Source: Quillaja saponaria
Taxonomy: Eukaryota; Streptophyta; Magnoliopsida; Fabales; Quillajaceae
Assembly: GCA_029379385.1 (NCBI GenBank)
Contig: CM055608.1
Span: forward strand, 18,660,350 to 18,724,349
Length of the DNA: 64,000 bases
Direction: 5' to 3'
Below the pieces are notes generated by a model. It was not told where the DNA came from. It ran no database searches and saw only the letters and a list, made by a program, of their open reading frames with translations. The translations under genes were made by a program, and so were the position numbers. This document shows positions 25,030 to 35,227 of the stretch, one piece after another (the first letter of the stretch is position 1; every line of letters begins with the position of its first letter).

Positions 25030-26235
25030 TACATGCAAAAACATGCAAAGTTTGGGTTCAGGTCACAAAACGGTTAAAAAGTAGTATGTTTAGGATTCCG
25101 AGAGTTCTAAAATGATCATGAGGATAAATAAGATCTGTAGAAAAAGCTAAAAATCCATTTTGATGGATTTTATGAAAAAAAAAAATTGAGTTTCAAGGAA
25201 AAAAACTTACCAAGTTTGGTTTTTGTGAGGAAAACGATCAAAAAATAGTTCATTTAGAAATCTAGGAATATAAGAACAACCGACGGGATGAATAAGACTT
25301 GTAGGAAAAGCCAGAAAGTCATTTAGATCAATTGTTAGGATTTTAGAAAAAAAATTGAGTTTCAAGCAAAAACTAGTCAAGTTTGGTTACAAGGCAAAAC
25401 GGCCAAAAATTACTCCTTTTCGGATTCCTAGAGTACCGGAATAACTGTGGGGACAAATAAAACTTGTAAAAAAAGCCGGAAATCTATTTGAATCAACATT
25501 TAAGATTTTAGGAAAAATTTTGAGTTTTAAGGCAAAAACTTGCCAAGTTTGGTTTCGGAGCTCAAAATAATAAAAAACTAGTCCTTTTAGGATTCCGGGA
25601 GTACCAAAATGACCTTAGAGACGAATAAGATTTGTAGGAAAAGCCATAAATCTATTTGGATCAACAATTAGGATTTTAGGAAAAAATTTGAGTTTCAAGG
25701 CAAAAACTTGTCAAGTTTAGTGTTGGGGGTAAAAAACCAGTCTGTTTAGGATTTCAAGAATACCAGAACGACTATAAGGAAAAATAAGACATGTAGGAAA
25801 ATCTAGAATCCATTTGGATCAACAGTTAAGATTTTAGGAAAAAATTGAGTTTCAAGGCAAAAACTTGCTAAGTTTGGCTTGGGATGGCAAAATGGTCAAA
25901 ACTAGTTCGTTTAGGATTTTGGGAGTCCTAGACAACCATGGGGATGAATAAGACTTGTAGAAAAAGCCAGAAATCCATTTGGATCAACTGTTAGGATTTT
26001 AGAAAAAATTTTGAGTTTCAAGGTAAAAACTTATCAAGTTTGGTTTTAAGGGACAAAACTGTCAAAAACTAGTCTATTTAGGATTTCGGGAGTACCAAAA
26101 TGACCGTGGGATGAATAAAACTTGTATAAAAGTCAAAAATCTATTTGGATCAATAATTAGGATTTTGTGACAAAATTTAAGTTTCAAGGCAAAAACTTGT
26201 CAAGTTTATTTTTGGAAAAAAATTGTCAAAAAAAC
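25030..26235 (+). repeat. Tandem array of about 166-bp units, eight copies
   Basis: The marker CAAGTTT(G)G recurs at about 25046, 25211, 25378, 25544, 25712, 25869, 26035 and 26201, giving spacings of 165, 167, 166, 168, 157, 166 and 166 bp. Each unit carries GAATAAGACTTGTAGGAAAA-like, CCATTTGGATCAAC and AGGATTTTAGGAAAAA blocks in the same order. Units differ by scattered substitutions and small indels. It lies directly after the ORF1 remnant and is non-coding. Confidence 0.93.
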
Positions 26236-26415
26236 TATATTTTTCATCTATATCGTAGTTGCAGATGTACAAACGTAGATGAGCTCTATGTCTGCACAGA
26301 CATAGAAAATTTTATCTGAGTCTAATCTTACTGTATTTTTTTTTTTGTGTTTGTTTGCAGACATCTACATTTATATTTTGATTTTCTACATTTGCATTTG
26401 ACAAATGCAGATAAT

Positions 26416-26431
26416 GCTTTTTCTTATAGTG
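26416..26431 (-). mobile_element. End of a nested CACTA element (CACTATAAG type)
   Basis: Reads CACTATAAGAAAAAGC on the minus strand and is preceded (26270-26415) by repeated GTCTGCACAGACATAGA and TGCAGACATCTACATTT-type subterminal motifs, different from the GACAAACT motif of CACTA-1. Similar motifs reappear at 29690-30000 (GTGGCAGACGTAAAT, GCAGACACAGATAAAAC). A second CACTATAAG end was not seen. Confidence 0.5.
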
Positions 26432-26895
26432 TAGACTTTATTACTAAGATAATTGCTAAGATAATTTAAGTGGGCTGTCACTGTTTAGTACAACTTCTAA
26501 GTAGCCTTCCCTACTACTTCAAAGTTTATCTTGATGTGATTTAAAGAGAAAATTACCACAAGATTAAGATAAATATGCTTGAATTGAAAAAAAAAACATT
26601 ATGATAATGCAATAAGTTGGTCACTGTAACTGTACAAAACTGGAAGAAGAAAGATAACTACGTTCAACTTTATGAGTACCTTCTAGTGTATCAGTATAGT
26701 AATGCAATAAGTTAGTTACAAACCATTTATTTAAGCAACATGCAAATGGCATTAGTTTTGAAGAGTTTGAATCTAGTTTTTTACTTCCCTTTCTGGTGTA
26801 TGTTAGGTATTCTTTAAGCATTCGTTTGTATAATTAAGTAAATTAACACTAAGATTCTAATTTAGTTTGCAAAAAAAATATTCAAAATAGTTTAT

Positions 26896-26910
26896 CACTA
26901 CAAACAAGTC
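26896..26910 (+). mobile_element. Second CACTACAA-type end inside CACTA-1
   Basis: CACTACAAACAAGTC followed by two CTGACAAACTGT motifs, the same subterminal motif as at both ends of CACTA-1. It could be the left end of a shorter relative sharing the right end at 30328 (26896-30328, about 3.4 kb), or the edge of an internal duplication. Confidence 0.4.
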
Positions 26911-27277
26911 TTACTGACAAACTGTTTTGTATTTCTGACAAACTGTACAAAAAGTTGCCACTAATCTTTTTGATTATATTATTATTCTATTTAGAAATTT
27001 AAGATGGAAAAGTGATAATATTTCTTGATGGACCTGGATGACATAATATTTTGGTCACTATAACTGTTTAGAGCTTTTCAAGCTAGTTTATAGTGAATGT
27101 GTTTGTTTCTTAGCTAGATTGTATTTCTAGTTTTATCTTAGTTGGATTATATTTCTAGTTTTATTCTGTATATAAGTGACCATGACTCATTAGTTGGGAG
27201 GGGTGGGAGTTTATTTATCTTCTATGGTCTTACCTTATCTGAGCTTTAAAATAAGTTTTATATTACTTTCTTCCCAG

Positions 27278-27318
27278 GTGCTACTATTGGATCCAGAACT
27301 AGCTTTGGCACTGCATCG
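27278..27318 (+). other. Isolated exon-like segment
   Basis: 41 bases between a good acceptor (TTCTTCCCAG) and a good donor (GTGAGTG), reading ATIGSRTSFGTAS in one open frame. Upstream near 27170 is TGTATATAAGTGACC, TATA-like. No partner exons could be identified. The surrounding 26911-29680 has no gene I can support; ORFs at 28487-28678 and 28914-29135 look like chance. Confidence 0.25.
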
Positions 27319-30314
27319 GTGAGTGAACCTTAGCTTTTAGACTTGTTTTTGGACAAAATCATACCTATTATTTTTATTCTAAAGAATCATCTTAATAGTC
27401 CTCTCATTAATTATTTTAAGTCTTAAGTTTGTCACAAATATTATCTGCACATAGAAGTTAGGTCCTATCCCTTCCGATTGTCTTGTTCGTTAGTCTATAA
27501 TGTTATCATTCTTTCTCTTAATTCTTTCTAAGAAGAGTATATTGTCTGGTTCATTGCCTTTCTCTTTGTTTCTCTTTGACTTCTTCTATCTTCATGTATC
27601 ATAATCGTAACTATAAAAGAGGGCCAACATGGTTAGATTTCCATATTCCACCTCATTTTGAGGAATGAATGTCTTATGTTTTAAATGTTTTTTTCTTTGG
27701 ATTCTCTAGTATTATTTTTCACACTATTTTGTTTCTAAAATTTAATTAATAGAAAAAAAATATACATGTCAATGGTTTATTTGTTTTTCTTTGTTTTTCT
27801 CTAACTCTAAGTTCTTTATTTTTTAAAAGAGATTTTAAATTAAATTTTGCAATTGTAAGATTTCTCCAACATTGACAAAGAACAATGAAGTTAATAACAG
27901 AAACTTACATTCATGGCAATGAAGGAATTATATTGTTAAGACATAACAAACTATCTTCTGCATTAACTGTTTTCTGAATTTTACCTTTTGCTTACGGGTT
28001 CAAATGTTCAACCTTACAAACTACAACCCAAATCAAGTACTTAGATGGGAAAGAGAGGAAAATAAATACTTGCAAAGAATCATCATCTACTTAACCAACA
28101 AGCAAATGAAAAAAATCAACACCTACAACTTTAAATGAAGTGTTGAAAACTCTACTATTGAATTTCAGAAAATAGCAAGGTCAGGTAACATGCAATATTT
28201 ATAACTGAATGTAATCAAGGTTCTTTCAAATTCACTGCTATTTGCATTCTCATGAGATTGAAAACTGGCCCAATTCTTGCAAATAAATTCTATGAAACAA
28301 TAGCGAAAGATCGTAATCAAAGCACCTAATATTCTCCATAATATCTAAAACTAATCTCCTTTGTTAGCCAATCTACTAATAAGCCAACAACAAAATGATG
28401 CATAACAGGAAAATCAGCAATTCCATATTGTTAAATACATTCAGACCAAAAACATAAGAAAAAGAAGCCCCAAACACTATATTTTAATGGCCAATAATAT
28501 GAAAACCTATAGACAACATATAGCAAAAATGTCTCCGACTCATACAAAACTCATCTTTATCTTATTGACAATATTCATTCATTTCTCATTCCATTTTGTA
28601 ATATTTACATATAAAGCTTGGTCAAATAGAATTGCTAACATGATTTTTCATAAAATATGTGCTAAAATTTCTTTATAAATATCCCTAGGCTTCAAGAACT
28701 ACGGTATTATCATCCGTCGTCAATGCTATGGATCTAAAACCATTTGATAGGAATCCATAAGAGTGAAACGGCAAGAAGAATCAACAAGTACTAAATATTC
28801 TACAAGGCACACCTGTTTGAAAAGCTGGAAAAGACACCCTTCAATCAAGAAGAATAAATGATTCCACTCATTGAATATATTTTTTTATAAGAAAAAAGGA
28901 AGCAAGAAATTGCTTAATATATTATCCACAAGTCCACAAGTACTTTCTTGGTCGTACTAGTACTAGTACTAGCTAGTAAATAAGGGTAGGGGTTAATTAA
29001 ACACGAATTCCGTGATGTACAATAGCACAAACATAATAATAGGCATGTATTTATATAACTCAAAAACAAATTAATATATCCAAATAGCCAACAGAACAAG
29101 TATTTTATATATATGTGTTCATATACCCAACCCAATTAAGTCCAACCAATTGAAGAAAAATGAAGTAATCCATGGCAATAATAAATATATCAAACAGTAA
29201 CATCAGAATATCGAGCGCCTACAAGTACAGCCCAAACAAAGGCACCTCACCAAGCCACTAAAAAGCAACTTCTTTCACAAACGCAGAGGAGGGCAGTTAA
29301 CTATCCATACGCACAAATTTAACCAAGGCATACAAAAAGTAACTTCTTTCACTATTGAAGATCTAGGATTAAGCTAGCAAGTTGACATCAGGAATTTAAC
29401 TCAAGTGCTCATAAAGAAGATTACAAGAGTACTTGCAAGTGAGCTATACAGATTCTTAAGAATAAACAAGCACTCTTGTAATTACCTAGTCCATTATCCA
29501 TATGCACAAATTTAAATTTTGCTTACATAAAATAAATGGCATAAACATATATGGGTAAAAAGTAGTGGGATCAAGCTCAAGTAGAAGTATTGGTGGCGAG
29601 TAGAGTGCGAGAGAATAATGGGCTTGAATTGTAGAACGGAAAAGGAAAAGAAGGAAGAATAAGATAAATGCACGGGCTAGGTTTAATTTGAGAAAAATTA
29701 TCTGTGTCTACCACGATAGAAGTAGATATTTTAAGTGGCAGACGTAAATAAATTTATTTATTTTAAAAAAAAAATTATTCCCATCTGCTTCTGCATTTTG
29801 CAGACACAGATAAAACATACAGACGCAAATAATTCGCAAAATATGACATGAAAATTAATCACTATCTACATTTGCGTTTGGAGTATCAGGGTTTGGGATA
29901 TATTTTTTTTAATAATTATCTGAATCTGCAGATATGCAGACTCAATAAGCTTATAAACACAAATAGTATTTATGTGTCTGCACTTTATGAGTCTGCAATA
30001 TTACAGACACCAATGTTGTATTTCCCACAAACTTGGTTTGTGGGTATTAACCCACAGACCATGTTTGTGGATATTACCTACAAACTCTTATGTTTGTTAG
30101 TAGTATCGACAAACTCCCAATTTCTCTAAAAATTTCATCGACAAAGGATAACCGACAAATAGTTTATTGGTAACACTAATGAACTGCACATGTTTGTTGG
30201 AATACCCACCGATGGGTTTCTTACACCCCTTTTACCATGGATAGTTTGTCGATAAGGATTTTCCCACAAACTTGGACCCTTTTTTCCATAAACTTAGCTC
30301 ATCGGAAATGCCCA

Positions 30315-30328
30315 ATGTTCTTGTAGTG
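30315..30328 (-). repeat. CACTA-1 right terminal inverted repeat
   Basis: Reads CACTACAAGAACAT on the minus strand; the plus strand ends TTCTTGTAGTG at 30328. Confidence 0.8.
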
Positions 30329-31252
30329 GTCTACCCCAATATTTCCAACAAGATGTTGAGGAGACACCTATACCACGTGACAAAGTCCAATACATAGAAG
30401 ATTTTGAGGGGTTAAAGTTGCAATGTAGACAATTGATACTACTTCTCTTCCAGATATTAAGCACATTGAGTTCGTCATCCAAATGTAGTTTCAAGTGCTC
30501 ATGGTATGTGACAGAGTTATTATTGTATAGTTTTTGACATCAGTGTACAAAACCAAATATGCCGTAAGATTCTATATATTTCTGTCTGTCGATCATCATT
30601 TTTCTTCAGTTCAAAATCGAGATTGAGTTTTTTCTAATATATATAAAGAAGGGTAGGAAGCGAGATAATTATCGTATGGGATTTATTTTGGGATTACTAT
30701 TTATATTAAGATTTATGTTTAATTACTAAAAATTTACTATTGTTAGTCTCCTCCCGTTTTGTTCATCCTCTCCCCTTGCTTCTTTCCATCTGTTTGATTT
30801 CTGTCGCTTCTCCCTCATTTTCCCCTTTACTTCTCTTTCTCCTTAAAACCACACTACATCAATGGAATTTGCTGAAGTTTATTATAATCCGAGTTTGATA
30901 AATGAAACTTAAATTGGCATACATGAGTCTTAGGAAGTCTGTGTTAACAAATGTAATAATAAATAAAGTCATAGTTAATATATTTAATATTAATTATAAT
31001 GCATATTAAAAATTAGTTAAGCATTTATGATTTTATAAGATGAATAATATAAATATGAAAAATTAAAACATCATAAGTTCATTTACATTATATTAATTAA
31101 ATAATTATTACATTATTAGTTGATAAATAGTTAAAATTGAATATATTAGTGACAAAACATGTCACGCAGTGAATAAAAGTTTTAATTATGTCACATAATA
31201 CTCTTTTAAAATTGAATCATGACAACAAAAGAAAAACTTAAATTCTTTGTTT

Positions 31253-31258
<6 letters not shown>
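30329..31258. other. Spacer between CACTA-1 and the GRAS gene
   Basis: A+T-rich, with a pyrimidine-rich stretch at 30745-30860. The short minus-strand ORF 30294-30494 runs across the transposon end and is chance. The part nearest the gene would hold its 3' UTR and polyadenylation signals, but no single site stands out. Confidence 0.5.

Positions 31259-31290
<32 letters not shown>
31259..31290. repeat. (AT)n microsatellite
   Basis: About 32 bp of alternating A and T, 85 bp beyond the stop codon of the GRAS gene, in its likely 3' UTR or just outside. Confidence 0.95.
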
Positions 31291-31293
<3 letters not shown>

Positions 31294-31374
31294 CATAGAT
31301 CACTTGTTGAACGTTAATAAATAAATTGAAGAAGAGAACAATTCTACAAATTAAGAGCATGGATTCCATAGGAC

Positions 31375-33582
31375 TCAACATCGCCATGCAGATGCAGCAA
31401 TAATAGCCCTATCTTGCCAGCCCAAAAGCAAACAACCCATGTCCTCCGTAACCCTGTACCCATCGCACGAATACAAACCCAATAATATTTTTGACTGGGT
31501 CACGGCGTTCGCACTCAAAGCCACGCCTTTGAACCCTTTCCCTTCCATTATTTTCCTCCACTTCTCCAATCTTTCATGCCTCTCTATCCTCTCGGCTCCC
31601 TCACAAGCCACTATGTTCCTTATCTCCGGTGCAAATATATACTGCTCCACCTTTGCTCTCTGTGCAGAATCTGCTGGAAATGTCGTATCCAATGAATCAA
31701 AAATAGCTGAATAATAATGCAATGCCTCCAAAAACCTTCCTAAGAAATAGGGTCCGTTATGGCTTGCTTCTTGTTCTACTAAGGTGACTATGTTTGGTGC
31801 TTGGTCGCAAATCATTGCTAACAAGTTTCCCAGGCAGTTTCCGGGGACACGGTGAAGGCGATTGACGGAGTTAACTGCCAAAGCCTCGCCAACTCGACGG
31901 TTAAACATGTGGGGCTTCAGGTCCTCCAGTTCCTCACCAACAGGGTGGAATTCGAATGGGACGTGCAGAGAGTGGGCTAATTCTGTTAAGCAACGACCAG
32001 TTTCCCTAACACATTCCATGGAGGGTCCCACACCAGTTATTCGGAGAAAAGGGGCTCCACCGGGTCGGGCTGCCAAAGCTTGCATGAAAGCCGGCCATTG
32101 ATAGCCTTGAAGGATATCCAAGTCGATGACATGGACGCGTTCTTCGGCTTCAAAGGCTTCGAAGATGGCTTGATTAGCGGTGAAATGAGCAAATTTGATG
32201 TAAGGGCAAGCTTGGTAGACAATTTGGTAAATTTTGAGGATTTCTAGGGAGTTTGGTGGGAAATTAGTAGTGGAATAGGCCGGTGGTTTAGGGATGTTAT
32301 TCTGGTTATTAATGGAGTTCGTACTGGTGGGTTTTGTAGTAAGTGTTGCAGCCAGTCTTGCGCTTAAGGCTTCCGTAAAACACGAAGCTACTCGTTGCAT
32401 GGAGTCGCCGAGAGGTGTGACCACCCGGTTGAGATGGTGGAGGTACCTTCTTGCCAACATGTAGTCCTCTTTGGCAACAGCTTCAGCACAGGCCAGAAGA
32501 AGGTGGACTAATTGAAGTCCACTGTCTTGCTCCTACATATATATATTTATAGAGTAATAGTTTGAAAGCAAATGTCAAAGTTTACACACCAAAGATTATA
32601 TAAGATTTTAATTATGAAAGTTTCTATATATATATATATAATCAGGGCAGGAATTATATATTGATAACCAAAAAATTAAAACTAAAAAAGAAGACAATTG
32701 AAACATAAAAAAGAAGTCATATAGCTGTTAATTAATTAAAGGAGCAAGAGAAACTACCTGCTCGGCGCCAATAGGAAGAGGCACCATTAAGTTATGGTTA
32801 AGGTTTTGGTGTTGCTGAGATTGTGGTTGTTGTGTTTGCTGCTTTTCCCGCTGGCGTTCTTGTTGAAGAGCTTGTGATAGTGATGCTGAGGATGCTTCAC
32901 TTACAGATCCACAAAACCTTGATGAATTTGGCAGTATTGTCATGCAGTCCAACATTGCTGTTGGCATGTCAAAACATTGAGTTGAGTTTCCAATATCAGA
33001 CACTTGGATTGTTGAGTCATATGCACCTGATCCGAATCCGGCATCTCTTTGATAATCATCCAAGAAATCTTCAATTGCAGGCAGTGAGAAACTTTCCATA
33101 GACTGTACATACTGATTGTTTGGGGAATTAAATACTTTATGGAGTGGACTCAGTCCCTTCCCTTTGTGAGAACTGCTAAATGCTCCAAGATGGGATGAAA
33201 ATCGAGGAGGAGAACACCCAGACAGACTCTGCCCTTGGATTCCTTGAGAATAATTGTAGTTGTAATTATATGTCGAAGCTTGAGTTGAAGGCACTAGCAC
33301 ATTTCTCACTGGCGAAGAAATCATGAAATCCGGTTCTAACTGATCAGAAAAAAAGGTTTCCCATATTGAATTGTCCGGTGATTGTATTTCCACATCTCCA
33401 TCCAAATCAAATTTGAGTGCAGGAAAGTTTAAGCTTGGTGGGGTTAGACTACTCTGCTCCATATTAGAAGTTGGAGTATTAGATTTCTTGGATTCTGAAA
33501 TTGACTCATTTGGAGAAGTGGGTTTGGTGCATGAGTTCTCAGTTTTAAGTGAACCCATGCTTCCACAGAGTGAGTTGATCAT
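31375..33582 (-). CDS. RAM1: GRAS transcription factor, RAM1-like
   Basis: Two exons, 33582-32758 and 32532-31375, joined over a 225-bp intron (GTAGTT...TGTAG, phase 0) give 660 residues ending SAWRC. Residues 1-275 are a variable N-terminus: [13 protein letters not shown], an acidic [13 protein letters not shown] block, [15 protein letters not shown], an IEDFLDDYQ patch and a Gln-rich run at about 237-260. The GRAS domain starts at 276 ([17 protein letters not shown], leucine repeat I), has VHVID at 408-412, [14 protein letters not shown] (PFYRE side) from about 467 and the SAW end at 646-660. The MINSLCGS start and [17 protein letters not shown] fit my memory of RAM1, the nuclear regulator that turns on lipid-supply and arbuscule genes downstream of CCaMK-CYCLOPS and with DELLA. 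Other GRAS subfamilies (SCR, LAS, DELLA) differ at these places. ATG 33582 is the first in frame after the 5' leader. GRAS family is certain; the subfamily is likely. Confidence 0.9.
32533..32757 (-). other. RAM1: Single intron of the GRAS gene
   Basis: Donor CAG|GTAGTT at 32758/32757 and acceptor TGTAG|GAGCAA at 32533/32532. It splits the reading frame cleanly after Gln275, and exon 2 restores leucine heptad repeat I, which the unspliced frame lacks. It contains TA-rich runs. Confidence 0.92.
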
Positions 33583-33784
33583 TCTCTCTTCAGTTGTTTC
33601 TCTCCAAGAAGCCTAGAAAGTAAGATATAAGGTATTCGATCTTCTTCTTCTTCTTTTTTTTTTTTCTGTTGTTCACCTAGATACTAGAGAATTTAGGAAA
33701 TGGGTTTTCAAATTTGCTTTCTCATAAGGTGGGTGTTGCTCAATAATGGTATAGAGAAAGACCAAACACTCTGTTATCTGCCTT

Positions 33785-33794
33785 CTTATTTAGA
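33785..33794 (-). promoter_or_regulatory. Possible TATA box of the GRAS gene
   Basis: TCTAAATAAG on the minus strand about 200 bp before the start codon. The leader downstream has a GA/AAG-rich stretch (33635-33660). No better TATA-like sequence is seen between 33600 and 33950. Confidence 0.3.
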
Positions 33795-34041
33795 TCGGTT
33801 TGTCAATTAGTTCAGATTGTCTGAGAAATGGAGGGGAAAGAGTAAGACAAAACTGAAAGCCAATTGTATGTGATTGGAATTTGTGATTGCTCACCTCCAT
33901 TTCATCTCCTCTACAAAGTTCAGCTGTACTTTAGAGGCATAATTTTGTCTTTTCTGCCTTACCTGTATTAACGGTTTATTGCTTTGGAAAGGTCTGTGCG
34001 TTGTGTGGAAGACAAATCTGTTTGATGGGACCCACTAACTT

Positions 34042-34053
34042 TGGGCCGGCCCA
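34042..34053. promoter_or_regulatory. 12-bp GC palindrome in the GRAS upstream region
   Basis: TGGGCCGGCCCA, a perfect palindrome 460 bp upstream of the start codon in otherwise A+T-rich DNA. Its core GCCGGC is the kind of palindrome I recall for the CYCLOPS response element of RAM1 promoters. The flanks are also two back-to-back TGGGCC site II motifs recognised by TCP factors. Either reading is an inference. Confidence 0.4.
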
Positions 34054-34190
34054 GCTGAGTACAAAGGTTTATTAGTTGTTAATCACTGATTGGCCATTGA
34101 GTCACAGAAGGAAGAAAATCACCATTGAAGAGATTGAGAAGGGAACCGCAAACAATGAGTGGGAGAAGAAAACAAAACAAAACGAAACAC

Positions 34191-34617
34191 AATCACTTTT
34201 AGATTTTGCTTCTAAAAGTCATCTAATTATTTAGTAAATTTCAATCAATTACATACATCACAGAGATTATTATTTTTTTTTTCTTTTAGATAACACTTAT
34301 AGTTTCTTATAACACTCGTAATGTTGGCATGTGTTTGGAATTTATTTTTCACTAACAATATGATTAGAAAGTGTAAACATAAGGCCAAGTTTGATAACAA
34401 TGCTTCAATTGGAGGAGTTTTATTCAAAGAACTTGCAAGTGAATATGAATATGAAACATACCAAGATTTTAGATTTGTTACATGAAAAATCAACTTCAAA
34501 AATTTGATACATGAGAGATTCAATTTTAGCCAACTTCAGCAAAAGTAATATATGGTCACCTTTTCCTACATAATTATTAAGCCCATTAAATGATCAAATT
34601 AACTTCTAAAAGTGATT
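34191..34617. mobile_element. MITE candidate upstream of the GRAS gene
   Basis: AATCACTTTTAGA at 34191-34203 recurs as its exact reverse complement at 34605-34617, enclosing 401 bp. No coding capacity; the ORF at 34245-34523 is chance. No convincing target duplication is seen, so the family is open (perhaps hAT-like). Confidence 0.5.
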
Positions 34618-35035
34618 GATAATTGATCACAGTTCAATTTTTTTTATTTAATTTTCGTTGTGAAAGATAGAGGGAGTAACATTTTGTTGGACTATATGAG
34701 ATAGATTGAAATTCATGTACTTAATCTTAATGTATTCAACAGAATGATTAATAAAATTTTATTTATGTAATTGATAAAAATGAACTTTCAAATATTAAAT
34801 AAAAATTGTTGGCATCTTTTATGTACAAAAAGAAGGTATGGTATTATTTATTATATATATAAATATATATTTTGAAGAAAAGAAAACTATCATATGATAT
34901 GAAGCTGTGACATATATGAATAAAGGGGAAGAAAAGAAAAGGGGAAAAAAAAAGAGGAGAAAAAAGAAAAAAGAAAAGAAGAAGTTGTAGCTAAAAATAG
35001 AAGTAAGGGAGTGAAAGGAGCTAGGCGGAAAAGAG

Positions 35036-35227
35036 TTAAAGAAGAAAGAGTACAAAAAAGGGGACATAGGCAAAGTCGTCCGATATAGCGTCGGTGACGC
35101 CGCCGACTTCTTTGGATTTGCCAAAGGAATGAAGTGTTTGTCCCCAACGCTTTGCCTTCTTAGGCGGCACCAACGTCTTTATTTCAATTTTCTTTTTTAC
35201 ATTTTCAACTAAAAAATATATTGACAT
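35036..35227 (-). CDS. Unrecognised small ORF, 63 codons
   Basis: A short reading frame in a patch (35060-35185) clearly richer in G+C than its surroundings. It reads MSIYFLVENVKKKIEIKTL, then VPPKKAKRWGQTLHSFGKSK, then EVGGVTDAISDDFAYVPFF and a hydrophobic tail. The middle is basic and not low-complexity, unlike the overlapping purine-strand ORFs at 34819-35147. It lies on the same strand as the GRAS gene, about 1.5 kb upstream. I do not recognise a family. It could be a small protein gene, part of an exon, or chance; the sharp composition change is the main support. Confidence 0.25.
   Translation of the reverse strand: MSIYFLVENVKKKIEIKTLVPPKKAKRWGQTLHSFGKSKEVGGVTDAISDDFAYVPFFVLFLL

Larger units (their letters stand above)
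19962..30328 (+). mobile_element. CACTA (En/Spm) transposon CACTA-1
   Basis: Left end CACTACAAGAAAACAGGACA at 19962; the right end is the inverted counterpart, reading CACTACAAGAACATTGGGCA inward from 30328. The first 11 bases are identical, then CACTA-like divergence. Both ends are followed by many copies of a GACAAACT-type subterminal motif in both orientations (20030-20215 and 30030-30270), the usual transposase-binding arrangement of the family. The 3-bp flanks are TCT on the left and G+TCT on the right, a near-match displaced by one base. Inside are a broken ORF1 gene, a tandem array and ends of other CACTA elements; no TNP2 gene was recognised, so it is non-autonomous. About 10.4 kb. 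Confidence 0.75.

Noticed and set aside
31439..33616. Plus-strand ORFs (31439-31714, 31862-32101, 32823-33101, 33371-33616) over the GRAS gene
   Set aside because: Antisense shadows of a clear GRAS coding sequence; no own similarity.
34819..35147. Minus-strand ORFs rich in Phe, Leu and Ser
   Set aside because: Produced by a purine-rich plus strand (GAAAAG runs); low complexity, no family.
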